Assembly: GCA_025450035.1 (NCBI GenBank)
Contig: JANWIF010000095.1
Span: 1-64,000 of the forward strand
Origin: Gemmatimonadaceae bacterium
GTDB lineage: Bacteria; Gemmatimonadota; Gemmatimonadetes; Gemmatimonadales; Gemmatimonadaceae
DNA length: 64,000 nucleotides
Direction of reading: 5' to 3'
The notes beneath the pieces are model-generated. The model did not search any database, was not told the origin of the DNA, and worked only from the letters and a program-made list of their open reading frames with translations. The translations under genes and the position numbers were made by a program. Shown piece after piece: positions 17,470-26,510 of the stretch. Each line of letters begins with the position of its first letter. The first letter of the stretch is position 1.

Positions 17470-18351
17470 TCAGTCGGACTTGCCCAGAGCCGCCGGCGGT
17501 GTCGACTTACCGACCATACCTGCCAGCGCCACGATCGTGAGCACGTAGGGAATCATCTGCACAAACTGGGACGGAATCGCCTGCGTTCCCTGGAGCTGAA
17601 TCTGGAGCGTCTCGGCCGCCGCGAAAAGCAGGCACGCCAAGCCGCCACGCACCGGATCCCAGTTGCCAAAAATCATCGCCGCGAGCGCGATGTATCCGCG
17701 TCCAGCGCTCATGTTGTCCGTGAACTGATGCTGGTCGAGCGCCAGGTACGTTCCCCCCAATGCGGCGAGCACGCCCGAAAGCGCAACCGCGACGTAGCGG
17801 ACGCGGGCCACGTGCACGCCAACGGATTCGGCCGCTTGCGGGAACTCCCCCACGGCCCGTACGCGCAGCCCGAAGGGAGTCCGGTAGATTGCCCACGCCA
17901 CCGCCGGCACAGCAAACAGGCCCAACGCTATCAGCGGATCAGGCAGCATACCAGCCAGCATTCCCTCGCCGCGCACCACAGTGCTGAATCCAGGTACTCG
18001 CGGTGAGTTGGACGAACTTCCGAATGCCAGGTGCAAAAAGAATCGCGTGACGCCGATGGCCAGCAGATTGATCGCCACGCCGGACACGACCTGGTCGGCG
18101 CGATAGCGGATCGTGACCACGCCGTGCAACAGACCGAAGACGAGGCCGCCGCCCATGCCGCAGGCGACTCCGACCCACGAATTGCCACCGTAATAGCTCC
18201 CCAACGCCGCGCAGAACGCGCCGGTGAGCATGAATCCTTCGAGGGTGAGGCTGATGATCCCCGACCGCTCGGCGAGTGTCCCTCCCGCCGCGGCAAACAG
18301 GTAGGGAACGGCGATGCGGATGGTCTGGGCGGCGAACGCGAAGATGCTCAT
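17470..18351 (-). CDS. Nucleoside ABC importer permease 2
   Basis: The track ORF runs to 19077 through the next gene; ATG 18351 (MSIFAFAAQTIRIAVPYLFA) is the real start and overlaps that gene's stop as ATGA. The 293-residue product belongs to the BPD_transp_2 family: GGTLAERSGIISLTLEGFMLTGAF matches the conserved start of YufQ/NupC-type permeases. Further signatures are RADQVVSGVAINLLAIG and FGLRVRAVGEFPQAAESVG. It is the fourth gene of the minus-strand operon BMP, ATPase, permease 1, permease 2. Confidence 0.93.
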   Translation of the reverse strand: MSIFAFAAQTIRIAVPYLFAAAGGTLAERSGIISLTLEGFMLTGAFCAALGSYYGGNSWVGVACGMGGGLVFGLLHGVVTIRYRADQVVSGVAINLLAIGVTRFFLHLAFGSSSNSPRVPGFSTVVRGEGMLAGMLPDPLIALGLFAVPAVAWAIYRTPFGLRVRAVGEFPQAAESVGVHVARVRYVAVALSGVLAALGGTYLALDQHQFTDNMSAGRGYIALAAMIFGNWDPVRGGLACLLFAAAETLQIQLQGTQAIPSQFVQMIPYVLTIVALAGMVGKSTPPAALGKSD

Positions 18352-19433
18352 GCAGTCGCGATCCGTTTGCGCCGGCGCAGCACGCGGCGTACTTCCGGCG
18401 CCGACGCGGCCACGGCGAGAATCACGACGCCTTGCAGTACATCGACCATCGTCTTCGGCACTAGCGCGTTGATCGCCAAGCCCCCTTGCGACAGTGTGGC
18501 GAAGAACAGCGAGGCGAGCCCGACGCCTAACGGCGTATTGCGCCCAACGAGGGCCACGGCAATGCCTAGAAATCCCGCTCCGGTGGCGAAGCCATCCTCG
18601 TAATAGTGCTTGTACCCCAGGACGAAGTTGATTCCGCCTAACCCGGCGAGGGCGGCCGAGATGGTCATGGCCCGTACCCAGACGGCGCCGACGTTCACGC
18701 CGCCGTACTCCGCGGCATCCGGCTGCAGCCCGACGGCGCGTAGGTCGTACCCCGCGCGGGTGCGAAAGAAATACCACCAGGCGGCGGCCGCCGCGATCAA
18801 CGCGATGAGCAGCGACAGGTTCGCTGCCGATCCATGGAACGCAGGAATCAGATCGCCGAATCGCGGCAACGCGCCGGCCCGGATCGCGCGGGTGTGGAGC
18901 GTTTCTGGAACGCGCAGCGCTCCTCCGTCCGCCGACGAGATCGCCCAATTGAGCAGCGCCAGGATGATGAAATTCAGCATGATCGTCGTGATCACTTCGT
19001 GCGCGCCGAATCGGGCCCGCAGCACGCCCGGCACCCATCCCGTGATGCCGCCGGCGATCACCGCGGCCGCGGTGCACACGAGGATGCCAAGCGGTGCCGG
19101 CGTCGATGCCGGCAACGCCAGACCCGCCAGCGCCGCAGCGAAGCCCCCCGCTGCCAGCTGCCCCTCACCCCCGATGTTGAATAGCCCGGCGCGCAATCCC
19201 ACGGACACGCACAGCCCGGTGCAGATCAGCGTCGTCGTCTTGTACAGCACCTGTCCGAACCCGTACGCGTTGCCCCACGTGCCGCGGAGCAGGAGTGCAT
19301 ACACCTCCACCGGCGATTGCCCAACGCTGAGGATCAACACGTCCCCCGCCACCAGCGCCACCAGAAGCGCGACCACAGGCGGTAACAGCGTGTCGGCGAC
19401 GCGCTCGCGTAGCGCATCCATCCCGCCCCTCAT
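18348..19433 (-). CDS. Nucleoside ABC importer permease 1
   Basis: ATG 19433 overlaps the ATPase stop as ATGA and is preferred to 19472, which lies inside the ATPase gene. The 361-residue membrane protein is a BPD_transp_2 permease of the YufP/NupB type. It shows LRAGLFNIGGEGQLAAGGF in the centre, RFGAHEVITTIMLNFI and YDLRAVGLQPDAAEYGGV. It pairs with the 293-residue permease encoded next to form the heterodimeric channel. The substrate class, purine or pyrimidine nucleosides, is known for the family and not proven here. Confidence 0.93.
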   Translation of the reverse strand: MRGGMDALRERVADTLLPPVVALLVALVAGDVLILSVGQSPVEVYALLLRGTWGNAYGFGQVLYKTTTLICTGLCVSVGLRAGLFNIGGEGQLAAGGFAAALAGLALPASTPAPLGILVCTAAAVIAGGITGWVPGVLRARFGAHEVITTIMLNFIILALLNWAISSADGGALRVPETLHTRAIRAGALPRFGDLIPAFHGSAANLSLLIALIAAAAAWWYFFRTRAGYDLRAVGLQPDAAEYGGVNVGAVWVRAMTISAALAGLGGINFVLGYKHYYEDGFATGAGFLGIAVALVGRNTPLGVGLASLFFATLSQGGLAINALVPKTMVDVLQGVVILAVAASAPEVRRVLRRRKRIATA

Positions 19434-21055
19434 GCCGCGCCCGCCGCCGGAGGAGCCGCGCCCGTCATCCACAGGCCCAACACGTCCATGGTGGCCGCGT
19501 CGCGCGACAGGAGCGCGACCAGCCGGCCGCCGGACATCACGCCGACGCGGTCGGCGAGTGCCAAAACTTCGCTCAGCTCCGCCGACACGAGGAGAATCGC
19601 TTTGCCCGCGTCACGAGATGCGCGCAGCTGCGCGTGAATGAATTCGATCGCGCCCACATCAACACCGCGCGTAGGCTGCGCGGCGAGCAAGACCGTGAAC
19701 TCGCCGCCCATTTCGCGCGCGACGACGATCTTCTGCTGGTTTCCCCCGGAGAGGGCACGCGCCGGAAGCGAGGGGTCAGTCGGACGGATGTCGAACTGCT
19801 CGATGCGCGCCCTAGCGTTCTGCGCAATGCGCGCCCGGTCGAGCCCCAGGTGCGAGACGAATGCATGCTGGCGTCCCAGGATCAGGTTGTCGGCAACAGA
19901 ATAGTCCAGCACCAACCCGCGCCGGTGCCGGTCCTCGGGCACGTGCGCCAGGCCTAGCGATGCACGGTCGCGCACCGGCAGCGTCGTGATGTCGCGCCCG
20001 CCGAGCAGGATCCTGCCGGCACGCGCCGCCCGGAGACCCGCGATCGCCTCCACGAGCTCCGTCTGTCCATTCCCTTCCACACCGGCGATGCCGACAATTT
20101 CACCCCCGGCCACGGTGAACGATACGCCGTGCACGCGTCGTTCGTGATGCGCGCCAGCGACTTCGAGGTCGACTACCGTTAGGCGCGGCGCTGCACTCCG
20201 AACCGAAGCTTCGGGACCATGGACTCGGCCGGCGCCGCTCGATGGATGCCCCACCGTGAGTAGAACGTCCCTCCCCACCATCGCTCGCGCGATGTCGGCT
20301 GGTGTCGCGGTCGGCGTGTCCATGCGCGCCACCGTCTGCCCGTGCCGCATGACCGTGATGCGATCCGAGATCTCGATCACTTCGTCGAGTTTGTGCGTGA
20401 TCAGGATGATCGTTCCGCCGCCATCGCGTAGTGCGCGCAGCACGCGCCACAATTCCTGCACCTCGGGCGGCGACAGGACTGCCGTGGGCTCATCGAGGAT
20501 GAGAATCTGCGCGCCGCGAAACAGTGCCTTGAGGATCTCGACCCGCTGCGCCTCACCCACGCTCAGATCGCCAACGCGGCGCCGCGCGTCTATCGAGAAT
20601 CCGTAGCGTGTCGCCACCTCGGTCACGTCACGCTGTGCGCGCGCCACGTCCATGGCCATCCCGCGGCGCGGTTCTCGACCTAACACGACATTATCGGCGA
20701 TGGTCAGCGTCGGCACGAGCATGAAATGCTGGTGCACCATCCCCACGCCCGCGCGAATCGCATCGCTGGTCGACCAGCCCGTGACCGTGGTGCCATCCAC
20801 GCGCACGGTTCCCGCATCCGGCGCGAGGAGCCCGCTCAGAATGTGCATGAGGGTCGACTTCCCCGCACCATTCTCGCCAACCAGCGCGTGAATTTCTCCC
20901 GCAGCGACCTCCAGCGATGCGCCACGATTGGCTTGCACCGCGCCAAACCGCTTCTCGATGCCGTACATCGACACGACTGCAGACGGACTCGGGGACTGGC
21001 CATGCGCGTCCGCCGAGTCCCCGGTTCCGACTCCCGACCCCCTCTCTGCGTTCAT
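19430..21055 (-). CDS. Nucleoside ABC importer ATPase with two ABC domains
   Basis: The 541-residue protein holds two fused ABC domains. The first has Walker A GENGAGKST, signature LSVGEAQRVEILKAL and Walker B ILILDEPTAVLS. The second has a degenerate Walker A GVEGNGQTELVEA and an intact LSGGNQQKIVVAREM, which is usual for YufO/RbsA-type ATPases. ATG 21055 overlaps the BMP stop as ATGA. Residues 2-27 (Gly/Ser/Asp-rich) are coded by a GGACTCGG inverted repeat and are not expected to be conserved; MYGIEKRFG marks the start of the conserved domain. Confidence 0.94.
   Translation of the reverse strand: MNAERGSGVGTGDSADAHGQSPSPSAVVSMYGIEKRFGAVQANRGASLEVAAGEIHALVGENGAGKSTLMHILSGLLAPDAGTVRVDGTTVTGWSTSDAIRAGVGMVHQHFMLVPTLTIADNVVLGREPRRGMAMDVARAQRDVTEVATRYGFSIDARRRVGDLSVGEAQRVEILKALFRGAQILILDEPTAVLSPPEVQELWRVLRALRDGGGTIILITHKLDEVIEISDRITVMRHGQTVARMDTPTATPADIARAMVGRDVLLTVGHPSSGAGRVHGPEASVRSAAPRLTVVDLEVAGAHHERRVHGVSFTVAGGEIVGIAGVEGNGQTELVEAIAGLRAARAGRILLGGRDITTLPVRDRASLGLAHVPEDRHRRGLVLDYSVADNLILGRQHAFVSHLGLDRARIAQNARARIEQFDIRPTDPSLPARALSGGNQQKIVVAREMGGEFTVLLAAQPTRGVDVGAIEFIHAQLRASRDAGKAILLVSAELSEVLALADRVGVMSGGRLVALLSRDAATMDVLGLWMTGAAPPAAGAA
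20985..21020. repeat. GGACTCGG inverted repeat in ATPase 5' end
   Basis: GGACTCGG (20985-20992) is matched by CCGAGTCC (21013-21020) around a 20-nt loop, and CCGGTTCCGACTCCCGACC follows. The element lies within the first 25 codons of the nucleoside ATPase. The same GGACTCG core forms inverted repeats at 55725-55783 and 57638-57691. Confidence 0.6.
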
Positions 21056-22089
21056 CGACTCACCGGCACGATGATCTTGCCCGCCGTGATCTCGCTCGCG
21101 AGCGTGTTGAGGCGCGCGTGCACACTATCGGGAATCATGGCGCGGTTGTTCGCGTCGTAGACGTATCCGATGCCACCTTCGGCCAGGCCGTATTCGTACA
21201 CGCCGCCGCGAAACGTTCCGGTGCGCACGCGGTCGATCTGATCGAACACCACCTGGTCCACGCGCTTTATCATGGATGTGAGCACGTGGCCCGGCGCCTC
21301 GGCGAACTGATCGGCGTCCACGCCGATAGCCAGCTTCCCCGTTTGACGCGCGGCCTCGAACACGCCGAGTCCGGTCGAGCCCGACGCGTGGAAAATCACG
21401 TTCACACCGGATTGATACTGACTCAGCGCCAGCTCTTTGCCGCGTCCGGGATTCCGAAAGGCATCCGGCGTTACACCCGCGTATTGCGCGATCACGGTGC
21501 AATCGGGACAGACGTACTTCACGCCGGCGCGGTATCCCGCTTCGAACTTGTGGATGAGCGGAATGTCCATTCCACCCACGAAGCCTAACTTCTTCGAGTG
21601 CCCAACCATCGCCGCCAGCGCGCCAACGAGGAACGAGCCTTGCTCTTCCCGGAACTTGAGTGCCGCGAGATTCGGCGGGGGCTGTACGATGTTGCCCCTG
21701 TCGTCGGTCTGCAACGAATAGTCGACGCCGGCGAATCGAACGTGTGGATATTCCTTTGCCGTCTCGGTGAGATCGTCTGTGAAAATGAACCCGACGCCAA
21801 TCACGAGATCCATCTTTTCGGCGGCGAGGAGGCGAAGGCCTGCCTCACGGTCCGAGCCTTCACCCGGCTCGATGAAGTGCACGTGCACACCGAACGCCTT
21901 CGCCGCGCGCTCGGCGCCGCGATAGGCGCCGTCGTTGAACGATTTATCGCCGCGGCCGCCGACGTCGAATACGACGCCGACGTTCAGGCCGGTCCCGAGC
22001 GCTGTCGCGCCGGCGCCCGCGGGGTGCACGAACAAGAGTCCGAGATGCGCGACGAGGAGGAGCACGATGACAACGAAGAGCTTGCGCAT
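21052..22089 (-). CDS. BMP family nucleoside-binding protein
   Basis: ATG 22089 (MRKLFVVIVLLLVAHLGLLFV) gives a signal or anchor sequence; the track start at 22209 reaches into the divergent cydA gene. The 345-residue product matches basic membrane protein (BMP/Med/PnrA) substrate binders: VGVVFDVGGRGDKSFNDGAYRGAE is the defining N-terminal motif, then DLVIGVGFIFTDDL, FVGGMDIPLI and FHASGSTGLGVFEAA. No lipobox Cys is apparent, unlike many PnrA proteins. It is the first gene of the importer operon and is divergent from cydA with 66 bp between. Confidence 0.93.
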   Translation of the reverse strand: MRKLFVVIVLLLVAHLGLLFVHPAGAGATALGTGLNVGVVFDVGGRGDKSFNDGAYRGAERAAKAFGVHVHFIEPGEGSDREAGLRLLAAEKMDLVIGVGFIFTDDLTETAKEYPHVRFAGVDYSLQTDDRGNIVQPPPNLAALKFREEQGSFLVGALAAMVGHSKKLGFVGGMDIPLIHKFEAGYRAGVKYVCPDCTVIAQYAGVTPDAFRNPGRGKELALSQYQSGVNVIFHASGSTGLGVFEAARQTGKLAIGVDADQFAEAPGHVLTSMIKRVDQVVFDQIDRVRTGTFRGGVYEYGLAEGGIGYVYDANNRAMIPDSVHARLNTLASEITAGKIIVPVSR

Positions 22090-22155
22090 TCGGGCGAAAC
22101 TTGCGGCTCGTGGCACTGGGCGGCAAGATGAAGAACCGTTGCTCGAGGCAACCTG

Positions 22156-23499
22156 ATGGGTGATCTGCTCGCCGCCCGCTCGCAGATGGCGGTGTCGCTC
22201 GGCTTTCACATTCTGTTCGCCGTCGTCGGCATTGCCATGCCGGTCTTGATGGTCATTGCCGAGGCGCGGTGGCGACGCACCGGGGACTCGATGTACCTCG
22301 AACTCGCCAAGCGCTGGGCGAAGGGCACGGCCATCCTGTTCGCCGTCGGCGCCGTATCCGGCACGGTCTTGAGTTTCGAGCTCGGCTTGCTGTGGCCCGG
22401 CTTCATGCGCTTCGCCGGCGCGATCATTGGCATGCCGTTTTCGCTCGAGGGGTTCGCCTTCTTCACCGAGGCGATCTTTCTAGGTGTGTATCTGTATGGA
22501 TGGTCGCGCATTTCGGGGCGTGCGCACCTCGTGGCCGGTGTGTTCGTCGCCGTGAGCGGAGCCGCGTCGGCGCTCTTCGTCGTCATCGCCAACGCCTGGA
22601 TGAACTCGCCCGCTGGGTTTCACATGGCGAACGGCGTGCCGGTGAACATCGACCCCATCGCGGCGATGCTCACGCCGGCTGCATTTCCTCAGGTGCTGCA
22701 CATGCTGTTGGCGTCGTATGCAGCGACGGGTTTTGCGGTCGCCGGAATTCACGCCATTATGCTCTTACGCGAGCCGCAGAACGTGTTTCATCAACGCGCC
22801 CTGGCGATCGCGTTGATCGTCGGTGTGCCGGCGGCGATCCTCCAGCCGATCTCCGGCGACGTCAGCGGCCGATACGTGGCGCGTTGGCAGCCCACCAAGC
22901 TCGCGGCAATGGAAGGACAGTTCCGCACCGAGGCCGGCGCGCCGCTTCGTATAGGCGGCATTCCCGATGTCGATGCCCAACGCACGCGATACGCGATCGA
23001 AATTCCGTACGGCCTGTCGTTGATGGCGTTTCACGACCCCCACGCTGTAGTGCGAGGACTCGAGGCGTTCCCGCGCGACCAATGGCCGCCGGTGCCCATT
23101 GTGCACGTCGCATTTCAAGTCATGACCGGATTGGGGACGCTGCTGGCGCTCGTGGCGGTGTGGGTGGCGATCACTGCATGGCGGCGACGCGATGTCGCGT
23201 CTCACCGTAGCCTCCTGCGCGCGATTGCCGTGGCGTCACCGGTGGGATTCATCTGCATCGAAGCAGGGTGGGTGGTGACGGAAGTCGGGCGGCAGCCGTG
23301 GGTGATTTACGGGGTGATGCGCACTGCGGACGCCGTCACGCCGATGCCCGGCCTCATCGTGCCGTTTCTCGTCATCAGCGCTCTTTATTGTTTTTTAGGC
23401 GTGATCGTCGTGTGGCTTCTTTATGATCTGGTCATGCGCAGCCCGACGATGCGCGGAGGAGAGGGCCCGCCGCCCACTTCTATCACGAGCGCCGGCTGA
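22156..23499 (+). CDS. cydA: Cytochrome bd oxidase subunit I
   Basis: This quinol oxidase subunit carries haems b558, b595 and d. The 447-residue product starts MGDLLAARSQMAVSLGFHILF, where His18 (in GFHILF) is the expected b595/d ligand. It has GRQPWVIYGVMRTADAVTP, the conserved C-terminal signature. The periplasmic Q-loop looks short (about 250-290), as in the cyanide-insensitive CIO group, which is inference from length. Translation is coupled to cydB by a TGATG overlap. It would give high-affinity respiration under low oxygen, taking quinol made by enzymes such as the window's NDH-2. Confidence 0.96.
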   Translation: MGDLLAARSQMAVSLGFHILFAVVGIAMPVLMVIAEARWRRTGDSMYLELAKRWAKGTAILFAVGAVSGTVLSFELGLLWPGFMRFAGAIIGMPFSLEGFAFFTEAIFLGVYLYGWSRISGRAHLVAGVFVAVSGAASALFVVIANAWMNSPAGFHMANGVPVNIDPIAAMLTPAAFPQVLHMLLASYAATGFAVAGIHAIMLLREPQNVFHQRALAIALIVGVPAAILQPISGDVSGRYVARWQPTKLAAMEGQFRTEAGAPLRIGGIPDVDAQRTRYAIEIPYGLSLMAFHDPHAVVRGLEAFPRDQWPPVPIVHVAFQVMTGLGTLLALVAVWVAITAWRRRDVASHRSLLRAIAVASPVGFICIEAGWVVTEVGRQPWVIYGVMRTADAVTPMPGLIVPFLVISALYCFLGVIVVWLLYDLVMRSPTMRGGEGPPPTSITSAG

Positions 23500-24593
23500 T
23501 GCCGGCGTCGCCCGCGCTCTCGCTCTCGGTCGCGCTCATTGCGCTTGTTGCGCTCGATGCCTACGTGCTGCTCGCCGGCGCGGATTTTGGCGGTGGCGTG
23601 TGGGATCTGTTCGCCACCGGCCCCCGGCGCGATGCGCAGCGCGCGCTCGTCTCCGAAGCCATCGGGCCAATCTGGGAAGCGAACCATGTGTGGCTCATCC
23701 TTGTGGTAGTGCTGCTCTTCACGTGCTTCCCGCCGGCGTTCTCGGGGCTGGCCATCGCGCTGCACATCCCGCTCACATTGATGCTCATCGGGATCGTGCT
23801 CCGCGGCTCGGCGTTCGCGTTTCGCAACTACGGCACCGCCGCCGACGCGCCGCAGCGGCGGTGGGGTCGCGTGTTTGCCATCGCGAGTGTGCTGACGCCA
23901 TTCGTCCTCGGGATGTGCATCGGCGCGATTGCGTCGGGGCGAGTCGGCCTCGCACTGCAGCGCGTGGGGCAGGGGGCGGGGGGGCGCGGTGCGGTGAACG
24001 CACGGGAATCGTTCTGGGCGCTGTTCGTTGCGCCATGGCTCACGCCGTTCACGATCCTCGTTGGTCTCATGACTATCGCGTTGTTTGCCTTTCTCGCAGC
24101 GGTCTATCTCACCGTAGAAGCGCGCGACAGCGAGCTGCGCGAGGACTTTCGCATGCGGGCGCTCGCTGCCGCACTAGCGGTGTTCGTGACCGCGTTCGGA
24201 GCCCTGTTACTCTCGCCTTCGCTTGCTCCGCGAATGAGTGAGGGGCTGATCGCGTCGCGTTGGGCGCTTCCACTGCATCTGCTCACCGGCGTCGCTGCCA
24301 TCGGTGCCATTGGCGCGCTGTGGACCAGGCGTTGGCACCTCGCTCGTATTTCCGCGGCAGCACAAGTCTCGTTCATCTTGTTCGGTTGGGCGGCCGCGCA
24401 GGCGCCGTACATCGTTCCGCCCAACCTTACGTTGCAGAACACCGCGGCGCCACGGCGCACCCTCGTACTCTTTCTTGTCGTGCTGCTGGCGGGGGCGATC
24501 GTTCTGCTGCCGTCGCTCGCCTACCTGTTCCGCGTCTTCAAGAGCAGCGAAGCCCTGCGTGCCGGACCTGGTGACGGACTCGGGCCCCATTAG
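23499..24593 (+). CDS. cydB: Cytochrome bd oxidase subunit II
   Basis: The start overlaps the cydA stop by one base (TGATG). The 364-residue membrane protein has the CydB opening (LIALVALDAYVLLAGADFGGGVWDL) and GPIWEANHVWLI, the conserved segment near residue 65 with its acidic and His residues. It also has PFTILVGLMTIALFAFLAAVYL and a late QAPYIVPPNLT. It pairs with CydA. No cydX-like small gene or cydCD follows. A 260-bp stretch without a gene I trust comes next. Confidence 0.95.
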   Translation: MPASPALSLSVALIALVALDAYVLLAGADFGGGVWDLFATGPRRDAQRALVSEAIGPIWEANHVWLILVVVLLFTCFPPAFSGLAIALHIPLTLMLIGIVLRGSAFAFRNYGTAADAPQRRWGRVFAIASVLTPFVLGMCIGAIASGRVGLALQRVGQGAGGRGAVNARESFWALFVAPWLTPFTILVGLMTIALFAFLAAVYLTVEARDSELREDFRMRALAAALAVFVTAFGALLLSPSLAPRMSEGLIASRWALPLHLLTGVAAIGAIGALWTRRWHLARISAAAQVSFILFGWAAAQAPYIVPPNLTLQNTAAPRRTLVLFLVVLLAGAIVLLPSLAYLFRVFKSSEALRAGPGDGLGPH

Positions 24594-24854
24594 CGCACCG
24601 TGTCACGGGTTCCGCTTCAACATGCCGTGGTCCCTCGCCGCGCCGATTGGCACCGGCCCGACAGCACCGCCGGAGCGGATGCCGACTCGCACACGGCAAC
24701 GAATACCGAACAAACTCCGGTATGCCGTAGGACGCGCGATTAACATCGTCAAGCGTGCCTCGTCAATCTCAGATGGAGCGGCTCAGCATCTCGCGAGCCG
24801 CCGTTCCCGTCGCACAATGCTGACTTTTTAGTGATGCGCCCGGGGCGCATAAGG

Positions 24855-25184
24855 ATGGCTGAGATGCTCGAGCGAATGATGCACGGCATAGGGACGGTTG
24901 CCGTCACCGCCGCACTGTTGATGGGACTGGGATGCGCGTCTGCACCACGGGGCGAGCGCGTCTATGTGCGCGACCGTCCGCCCGTCGAACGGGTGGAAGT
25001 GATCGGCGTCGCTCCGGGGGCTGGCTACGCCTGGGTAGCAGGGCGCTGGCGCTGGGACCAGCGCCAATACGTCTGGGTGCCGGGACGCTGGGTTGCCCCA
25101 GAACGTGGTTACCGCGCGTGGCAGCCCGGCCACTGGGTGCAGGATCGTGCCGGCTGGTATTGGGTCGAAGGTCGCTGGCGCTAA
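24855..25184 (+). CDS. Small lipoprotein with WXXGXW repeats
   Basis: The track ORF opens at GTG 24831. ATG 24855 is taken because it gives a compact signal peptide ending at lipobox GLGC; ATG 24864 or 24876 are also possible. The 109-residue product is envelope-anchored. The mature part is almost entirely the aromatic WXXGXW/YXWQ repeat: YAWVAGRWRW, YVWVPGRWVAP, YRAWQPGHWV and YWVEGRWR. Proteins with this repeat are common in Gram-negative envelopes and of unknown function. A GC hairpin terminator follows. Confidence 0.85.
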   Translation: MAEMLERMMHGIGTVAVTAALLMGLGCASAPRGERVYVRDRPPVERVEVIGVAPGAGYAWVAGRWRWDQRQYVWVPGRWVAPERGYRAWQPGHWVQDRAGWYWVEGRWR

Positions 25185-25216
25185 GCAGTACTTTACACGG
25201 CGAGCGTGACACGCAA

Positions 25217-25247
25217 CGCCCGCGCCGCCCTTCGAGGTGGCGCGGGC
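25217..25247 (+). terminator. GC hairpin after WXXGXW lipoprotein
   Basis: CGCCCGCGCC pairs with GGCGCGGGCG around a 11-nt loop. No T-run follows, so termination is inferred from stem strength and position. Confidence 0.55.
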
Positions 25248-25307
25248 GAGCCGCATCAAGGCTCGACTTGCGAGCGCCCAATTATGATGTGGGCATTTGC
25301 CTTACTT

Positions 25308-25347
25308 GGGCGTCAGGGATTCGCCCCCCAAGGATTCCCTGACGCCC
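25308..25347. promoter_or_regulatory. 12-bp perfect inverted repeat before two-component genes
   Basis: GGGCGTCAGGGA (25308-25319) is inverted perfectly at 25336-25347 around a 16-nt loop with a C6 run. It lies about 80 bp before the sensor kinase start. It may be a second terminator without a T-run or a protein-binding site in the kinase leader. Confidence 0.6.
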
Positions 25348-25424
25348 TACAGCATCCCGGCTCGAATGCGCCTACCTTCTGACTGGTCAAGTCTCGGGTT
25401 GTGAGACCGCAAGCGGAGCCTGCC

Positions 25425-26510
25425 ATGACGGTGATGCGCCATCTCGAGCTGCAATCTCCGAGCGGCGCCGAGTCGGCCGCGGGGGCGCCACGCGCCATTC
25501 CGCGCTGGCTGCGTGCGGTGTTCGCGGTGCCGCTCATGGTGAAGATTCTTGGCGCAGGCGCGATCATCGTTATCATCGCGCTTTCCATAGCGCTCACGAT
25601 GCCGGGATTGCGCCACTCTGGGAAAGTGCTGGTAGTCATCCTGGCACTCGCGCTCGGAGCCACATTAGTCGTGAATCTGTTTCTCGTTGCTATCGCGCTG
25701 CGGCCAATGCGCGACCTCGAGGTCACAGCCGATCGTGTCTGGCACGGCGACCTGGCTGCCCGTGTCCCGTCATCGCTGCTCGCCGACCGGGACATGGCCC
25801 GGGTGGGTAGTACGATCAACTTGCTGCTCGACGGGTTGGTGTCGGATCGCGCACGCATGCGACGGCTCGCGTCCCAGGTGATTAACGTCCAGGATCAGGA
25901 GCGGGCGCGCATCGCGCGCGAGTTGCATGACTCGGCGGCGCAGTCATTGACTGCGTTAGTCTTGCAGCTCTCGGCGGCGGTGCGCGACTGCACGGACGAG
26001 GTATTGGCCGCGCGCCTCGAAGACATGCGCCGGTTGACGGTGAGTGTGCTGGAAGAGGTGCGTACGCTGTCGCATTCGCTGCATCCGCAGGTGCTCGACG
26101 ATCTTGGACTTCCTGCGGCGCTCGAGTGGCTGGCGCGACATGCGAGCCAGAGCGCGGGGATTCCCGTGACGGTCGACGCCCCGCGCGATGTGCAATCAAT
26201 TCCGCCGATTGCCGCCGCGGCGCTGTACCGTATAGCGCAGGAGGCACTGGGCAACGCGATGCGTCACGCTGCGGCGAAGTCGGTGATGGTCCGCCTGCGA
26301 CGCGACCACAACGTCGCAACGCTCGAGGTTCGCGACGATGGCCGCGGCTTCGACGTGCGTGATGCGGAAGAACGCCGGCCAGGAATGGGCTTGTTTTCGA
26401 TGCAGGAGCGCATGGCGCTGGTCGATGGCCACTGGCAGGTCATCAGCGCGCCCGGCGCCGGCACCCATGTGATCGCAACTGTTCCACTTGTCCCGCAGGA
26501 GACCCTATGA
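25425..26510 (+). CDS. NarX-type sensor histidine kinase
   Basis: ATG 25425 has GGAG seven bases upstream; the track start at GTG 25401 lacks one. The 361-residue product has two membrane helices (about residues 37-60 and 69-92) with a very short outside loop, then a HAMP-like segment (ALRPMRDLEVTADRVWHGD). The HisKA_3 dimerisation helix has the phospho-His in RARIARELHDSAAQSL. The HATPase domain shows EALGNAMRHA, DDGRGFD and GMGLFSMQERM. Without an outside sensor domain it probably senses membrane or intracellular state. It is coupled by ATGA to its response regulator. Confidence 0.92.
   Translation: MTVMRHLELQSPSGAESAAGAPRAIPRWLRAVFAVPLMVKILGAGAIIVIIALSIALTMPGLRHSGKVLVVILALALGATLVVNLFLVAIALRPMRDLEVTADRVWHGDLAARVPSSLLADRDMARVGSTINLLLDGLVSDRARMRRLASQVINVQDQERARIARELHDSAAQSLTALVLQLSAAVRDCTDEVLAARLEDMRRLTVSVLEEVRTLSHSLHPQVLDDLGLPAALEWLARHASQSAGIPVTVDAPRDVQSIPPIAAAALYRIAQEALGNAMRHAAAKSVMVRLRRDHNVATLEVRDDGRGFDVRDAEERRPGMGLFSMQERMALVDGHWQVISAPGAGTHVIATVPLVPQETL

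Noticed and set aside
24833-24849. Perfect palindrome ATGCGCC-CGG-GGCGCAT near the WXXGXW lipoprotein start, next to TTTTTA.
   Set aside because: The T-run is on the wrong side for a terminator on either strand; composition alone makes such short GC palindromes common.
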